Source: an uncultured Collinsella sp.
Lineage (GTDB): Bacteria > Actinomycetota > Coriobacteriia > Coriobacteriales > Coriobacteriaceae
Assembly (NCBI GenBank): GCA_902475865.1
Contig: CABSBK010000026.1
Location: 1 to 9,334, forward strand
Reading direction: 5' to 3'
Length of the DNA stretch: 9,334 bases
The notes beneath the pieces are model-generated. The model did no database searches. It was not told where the DNA came from and saw only the letters and a program-made list of their open reading frames with translations. Below are positions 8,109 to 9,334 of the stretch, one piece after another. Numbering within the stretch: position 1 is the stretch's first letter; every line of letters begins with the position of its first letter. Position numbers and translations under genes: made by a program.

Positions 8109-8231
8109 AGACTCCGCCCAACAAACTCAATCGATCATCAATCAAAACCGCGATCAATCTTACCCCGCCACACGCACCGGGCGTCACATGGCAATCGGAC
8201 AAATGGATTTTGGGCCACAGGTACTAAAACG
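8109..8231. other. Gap upstream of rmuC with repeated GATTGAT-type words
   Basis: No gene or clear terminator is seen here. On the minus strand the segment 8159-8127 holds GATTGATCG, then GATTGAT, then GATCGATTGA in close succession, about 20 bases before the rmuC ribosome binding site. It is AT-richer than its surroundings. A TAAGAT word at 8161-8156 could be a -10 element, but I find no -35 at a suitable distance. The gap may hold an rmuC promoter or binding sites, or the gene may simply be co-transcribed with the upstream ORF. Confidence 0.3.
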
Positions 8232-8654
8232 CTAACTCTCCCAGCCGGCGCGGATGGTTGTTACGACATCGCTTAGGCGCTGGCCGAGAGCTGCCAAGTG
8301 CTGAAGCACCTCACTGGGCGAGGCGCCGTTGAGAATGCACGTGAGGGCATATGAGGCCAAGAAGATTGCCGCGAGCCCCAACGGAATCAGCACGATCATC
8401 GCCAGCGTACGCAGGCGCTGGGTCCAACGACGGCGACGCGCACGACGCTTGTCGAACGCAAGCTCCTGCGCATATGAATCTTGCTGTACGGAATAGGCTC
8501 CTGGGTCCACCTCACCCGCAGACGATACCGCGGACGCAGCGTTTTGCGCAGGAGGCTGGACGGCCGCCCCCTGCATTTGCATCTCCATAAGCCGTTGCTG
8601 CTGGCGCAACATGCGCTCGGCTTGTTGCCGCGGGGTCTCAAGAAACAGATTCAT
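8232..8654 (-). CDS. Uncharacterised single-pass membrane protein, 140 residues
   Basis: I do not recognise a family. The start at 8654 is chosen for a clear GGAGG five bases upstream; an in-frame ATG four codons earlier has no such site. The N-terminal part (about 6-28) is rich in Q, M, R and E and could form an amphipathic or coiled-coil helix. A low-complexity Ala/Gln/Pro/Ser linker follows (about 29-60). Next come a strongly basic stretch KRRARRRR (69-76) and one hydrophobic segment (about 84-107, AMIVLIPLGLAAIFLASYAL). The C-terminal 30 residues (SEVLQHLAALGQRLSDVVTT) look like an amphipathic helix. By the positive-inside rule the N-terminal half should be cytoplasmic and the short tail outside. 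There is no signal peptide or catalytic motif. It precedes rmuC with no terminator between, so the two are probably co-transcribed, which is the only hint to function. Confidence 0.8.
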   Translation of the reverse strand: MNLFLETPRQQAERMLRQQQRLMEMQMQGAAVQPPAQNAASAVSSAGEVDPGAYSVQQDSYAQELAFDKRRARRRRWTQRLRTLAMIVLIPLGLAAIFLASYALTCILNGASPSEVLQHLAALGQRLSDVVTTIRAGWES

Positions 8655-8732
8655 GTTGGCCTCCAAAATCGGAGCACTCGACGCTTACGCCCAGCATCAC
8701 GCACCGCCAAGGCCACGGCAACGCAATTCGTA

Positions 8733-8761
8733 GCAATAGCTGCAAAGTTTCTTGTTGACAA
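8733..8761 (-). promoter_or_regulatory. Possible promoter for the unknown membrane protein and rmuC
   Basis: On the minus strand a -35-like TTGTCA (8761-8756, five of six matches to TTGACA) is followed after 17 bases by TATTGC (8738-8733, only three of six matches to TATAAT). It would give a leader of about 70 bases before the ATG at 8654. The -35 overlaps one arm of the TTGTTGA/TCAACAA inverted repeat, a place where an operator could act. The -10 is poor, so this is tentative. Confidence 0.25.
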
Positions 8762-8783
8762 AAGCTGTCGAAAACCTCAACAA
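8752..8783. repeat. Inverted repeat TTGTTGA-N18-TCAACAA
   Basis: Seven-base arms at 8752-8758 and 8777-8783 are perfect inverted copies, 18 bases apart. Inside lies a smaller inverted pair, GACA (8757-8760) and TGTC (8766-8769). The spacing would put the two half-sites on the same face of the helix, as for a dimeric regulator, but short inverted repeats also arise by chance. Confidence 0.35.
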
Positions 8784-8853
8784 CTCCCCTACCAGCACTT
8801 TCTCTGAGCTTTTTTATCGAATGATCTTTTGCCCTTCCGCCCTTACGCCAACC

Positions 8854-8875
8854 GACCAAAAGCTGACCAAAAGCT
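8854..8875. repeat. Perfect tandem duplication of the 11-bp word GACCAAAAGCT
   Basis: Two identical 11-base copies sit head to tail at 8854-8864 and 8865-8875. A near copy lacking one C (GACAAAAGCT) occurs about 100 bases away at 8757-8766, in the same orientation. The 11-base period is close to one helical turn, which suits adjacent protein sites, but a simple slippage duplication is equally possible. Confidence 0.6.
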
Positions 8876-8907
8876 TGACGAAAATTGTGAAGACCGGGAC
8901 CCCACAC

Positions 8908-8937
8908 AAAAACGTGCCGCCTCAAAAGGGGCGGCAC
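8908..8937 (-). terminator. Intrinsic terminator, most likely for rubrerythrin
   Basis: On the minus strand, GTGCCGCCCC (8937-8928) pairs with GAGGCGGCAC (8923-8914) around a TTTT loop: nine Watson-Crick pairs and one C-A mismatch near the loop, with eight consecutive G/C-rich pairs at the base. G then TTTTT follows at 8912-8908. This is a standard Rho-independent terminator about 170 bases beyond the rubrerythrin stop. In the plus direction the stem is followed by ACAAAC, so it is one-directional. Confidence 0.85.
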
Positions 8938-8986
8938 ACAAACTTCTAATCAGCTTTTCAGTAACGAGCACGCGACGACTCGAAGC

Positions 8987-9086
8987 CGGGGCGCGGGGCG
9001 GGAGGCCGGATTGCCTTCCCTCAACGCGACCCTGCGGAGCCGTGAGCGGGGAGGGAGGGCAATCCGGCCTCCCGCCCCGCGCCCCG
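8987..9086. repeat. Long inverted repeat: 36-bp arms, 28-base loop, downstream of rubrerythrin
   Basis: The arms 8987-9022 and 9051-9086 are inverted copies with a single difference (9016 against 9057), and the loop adds a 3-bp CGC/GCG pairing (9025-9027 with 9046-9048). As plus-strand RNA the odd position is a G-U wobble, so all 36 positions pair; as minus-strand RNA, the sense of rubrerythrin, it is an A-C mismatch. The outer arms are very G/C-rich (GGGGCGCGGGGCGGGAGG and complement), while the inner part is GGATTGCC then TTCCCTC. It begins 20 bases after the rubrerythrin stop codon. No T-run follows on either strand, so it is not a classical terminator, and a separate one lies 50 bases on. 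It resembles dispersed palindromic elements (REP/MITE-like), though no target duplication is visible at its edges. Confidence 0.9.
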
Positions 9087-9105
9087 CAGCAACCAGCGTC
9101 ACGCG

Positions 9106-9334
9106 CTAGTAGTTCACCACCTGCTCCTCAAAGTACGCCTTCGGGTGGTTGCACACCGGGCACACCTCGGGCGCCTCGGCACCAACATGCAGGTGCCCGC
9201 AGTTCAGGCACTTCCACACCTTTACGCCCTCGCGCTCAAACACCTCGCCCGACTCAATGCGCTCGACGAGCTTGTTGTAGCGCTCCTCGTGGGCCTTCTC
9301 GACAGCGGCGACACCACGGAACTTCGCGGCGATC
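9106..9334 (-). CDS. rbr: Rubrerythrin, C-terminal part (cut by window edge)
   Basis: Rubrerythrin is a cytoplasmic non-haem iron protein that reduces hydrogen peroxide in anaerobes, taking electrons through its rubredoxin domain. The window holds the last 75 codons and the TAG at 9106-9108; the start lies beyond 9334. The visible part opens with the last helix of the ferritin-like domain, including EKAHEERYNKL, whose E-X2-H supplies diiron ligands. A short linker (ERIESGEVFEREG) follows, then a rubredoxin-type domain with WKCLNCGHLHVG and CPVCNHPKAYFE. These give the two C-X2-C pairs that bind a single iron. The protein ends EEQVVNY. Both metal sites visible here are intact. A minor alternative is a related rubrerythrin-like protein, but the domain order fits the classical form. 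Confidence 0.95.
   Translation of the reverse strand, partial: IAAKFRGVAAVEKAHEERYNKLVERIESGEVFEREGVKVWKCLNCGHLHVGAEAPEVCPVCNHPKAYFEEQVVNY

Larger units (their letters stand above)
8655..8907. other. Intergenic region without a gene; short direct and inverted repeats
   Basis: No supported gene lies here; a minus-strand open frame runs through it but starts inside the rubrerythrin terminator and has no ribosome binding site. The region is AT-richer than its neighbours, as expected for a promoter region. It contains the tandem repeat of GACCAAAAGCT at 8854-8875, a shorter relative GACAAAAGCT at 8757-8766, and an inverted pair TTGTTGA (8752-8758) / TCAACAA (8777-8783) with an 18-base spacer. 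It must carry the promoter of the unknown membrane protein unless transcription passes the rubrerythrin terminator. Confidence 0.7.

Noticed and set aside
8638..8937. A 99-codon minus-strand open frame overlapping the start of the unknown membrane protein
   Set aside because: Its start lies inside the rubrerythrin terminator stem, it has no ribosome binding site, and it overlaps a better-supported gene start in another frame.
8987..9086. CRISPR repeat, transposon end or tRNA-like fold as an explanation for the long hairpin
   Set aside because: There is only one unit, with no spacers, no neighbouring transposase, no visible target duplication and no cloverleaf pattern. I keep it only as a structured inverted repeat.
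1..9334. A defence system, biosynthetic cluster or phage island spanning the window
   Set aside because: The recognised genes are common housekeeping or transport families with intact motifs, and no mobility gene, toxin-antitoxin pair or nuclease-helicase defence set is present. The mfd helicase and RmuC are ordinary core genes and not evidence for defence.

Overview
The window is GC-rich and densely coding, and every gene I can support lies on the minus strand. The gene content (rubrerythrin, an anaerobe's peroxide-defence protein, next to mfd, nth and rmuC), the GC-rich codon use and the GGAGG/AAAGGA-type ribosome binding sites suggest an anaerobic, high-GC Gram-positive. My best guess is a Coriobacteriia member such as Collinsella. 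That assignment is inference from protein style, not a database match.

Layout in the direction of transcription (right to left). (1) 9334-9106: the C-terminal end of rubrerythrin, cut by the window edge. Its 3' region holds a 100-bp near-perfect hairpin (8987-9086) and then a good intrinsic terminator (8908-8937). (2) 8907-8655: about 250 bases without a gene, carrying short direct and inverted repeats and a possible promoter. (3) 8654-8232: a 140-aa single-pass membrane protein of unknown function. (4) 8108-6753: rmuC, closed by a strong terminator (6705-6735). (5) 6629-4827: an ABC exporter half-transporter (membrane domain fused to ATPase). (6) 4763-4098: nth, endonuclease III. (7) 3977-345: mfd, the transcription-repair coupling factor. 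(8) 288-10: a 92-aa membrane ORF that looks like the N-terminal part of a PAP2-type phosphatase, ending at an early stop.

The two terminators split the window into three probable transcription units: rubrerythrin; the membrane protein plus rmuC; and the ABC exporter, nth, mfd and possibly the PAP2-like ORF. Three of the genes (rmuC, nth, mfd) handle DNA damage or DNA ends, but the exporter between them has no obvious link to repair, so I read this mostly as ordinary core-genome content. I see no CRISPR array, tRNA, rRNA, transposase or phage gene. The features most worth a second look are the long hairpin behind rubrerythrin, the truncated PAP2-like ORF, and the repeat-bearing region upstream of the unknown membrane protein.
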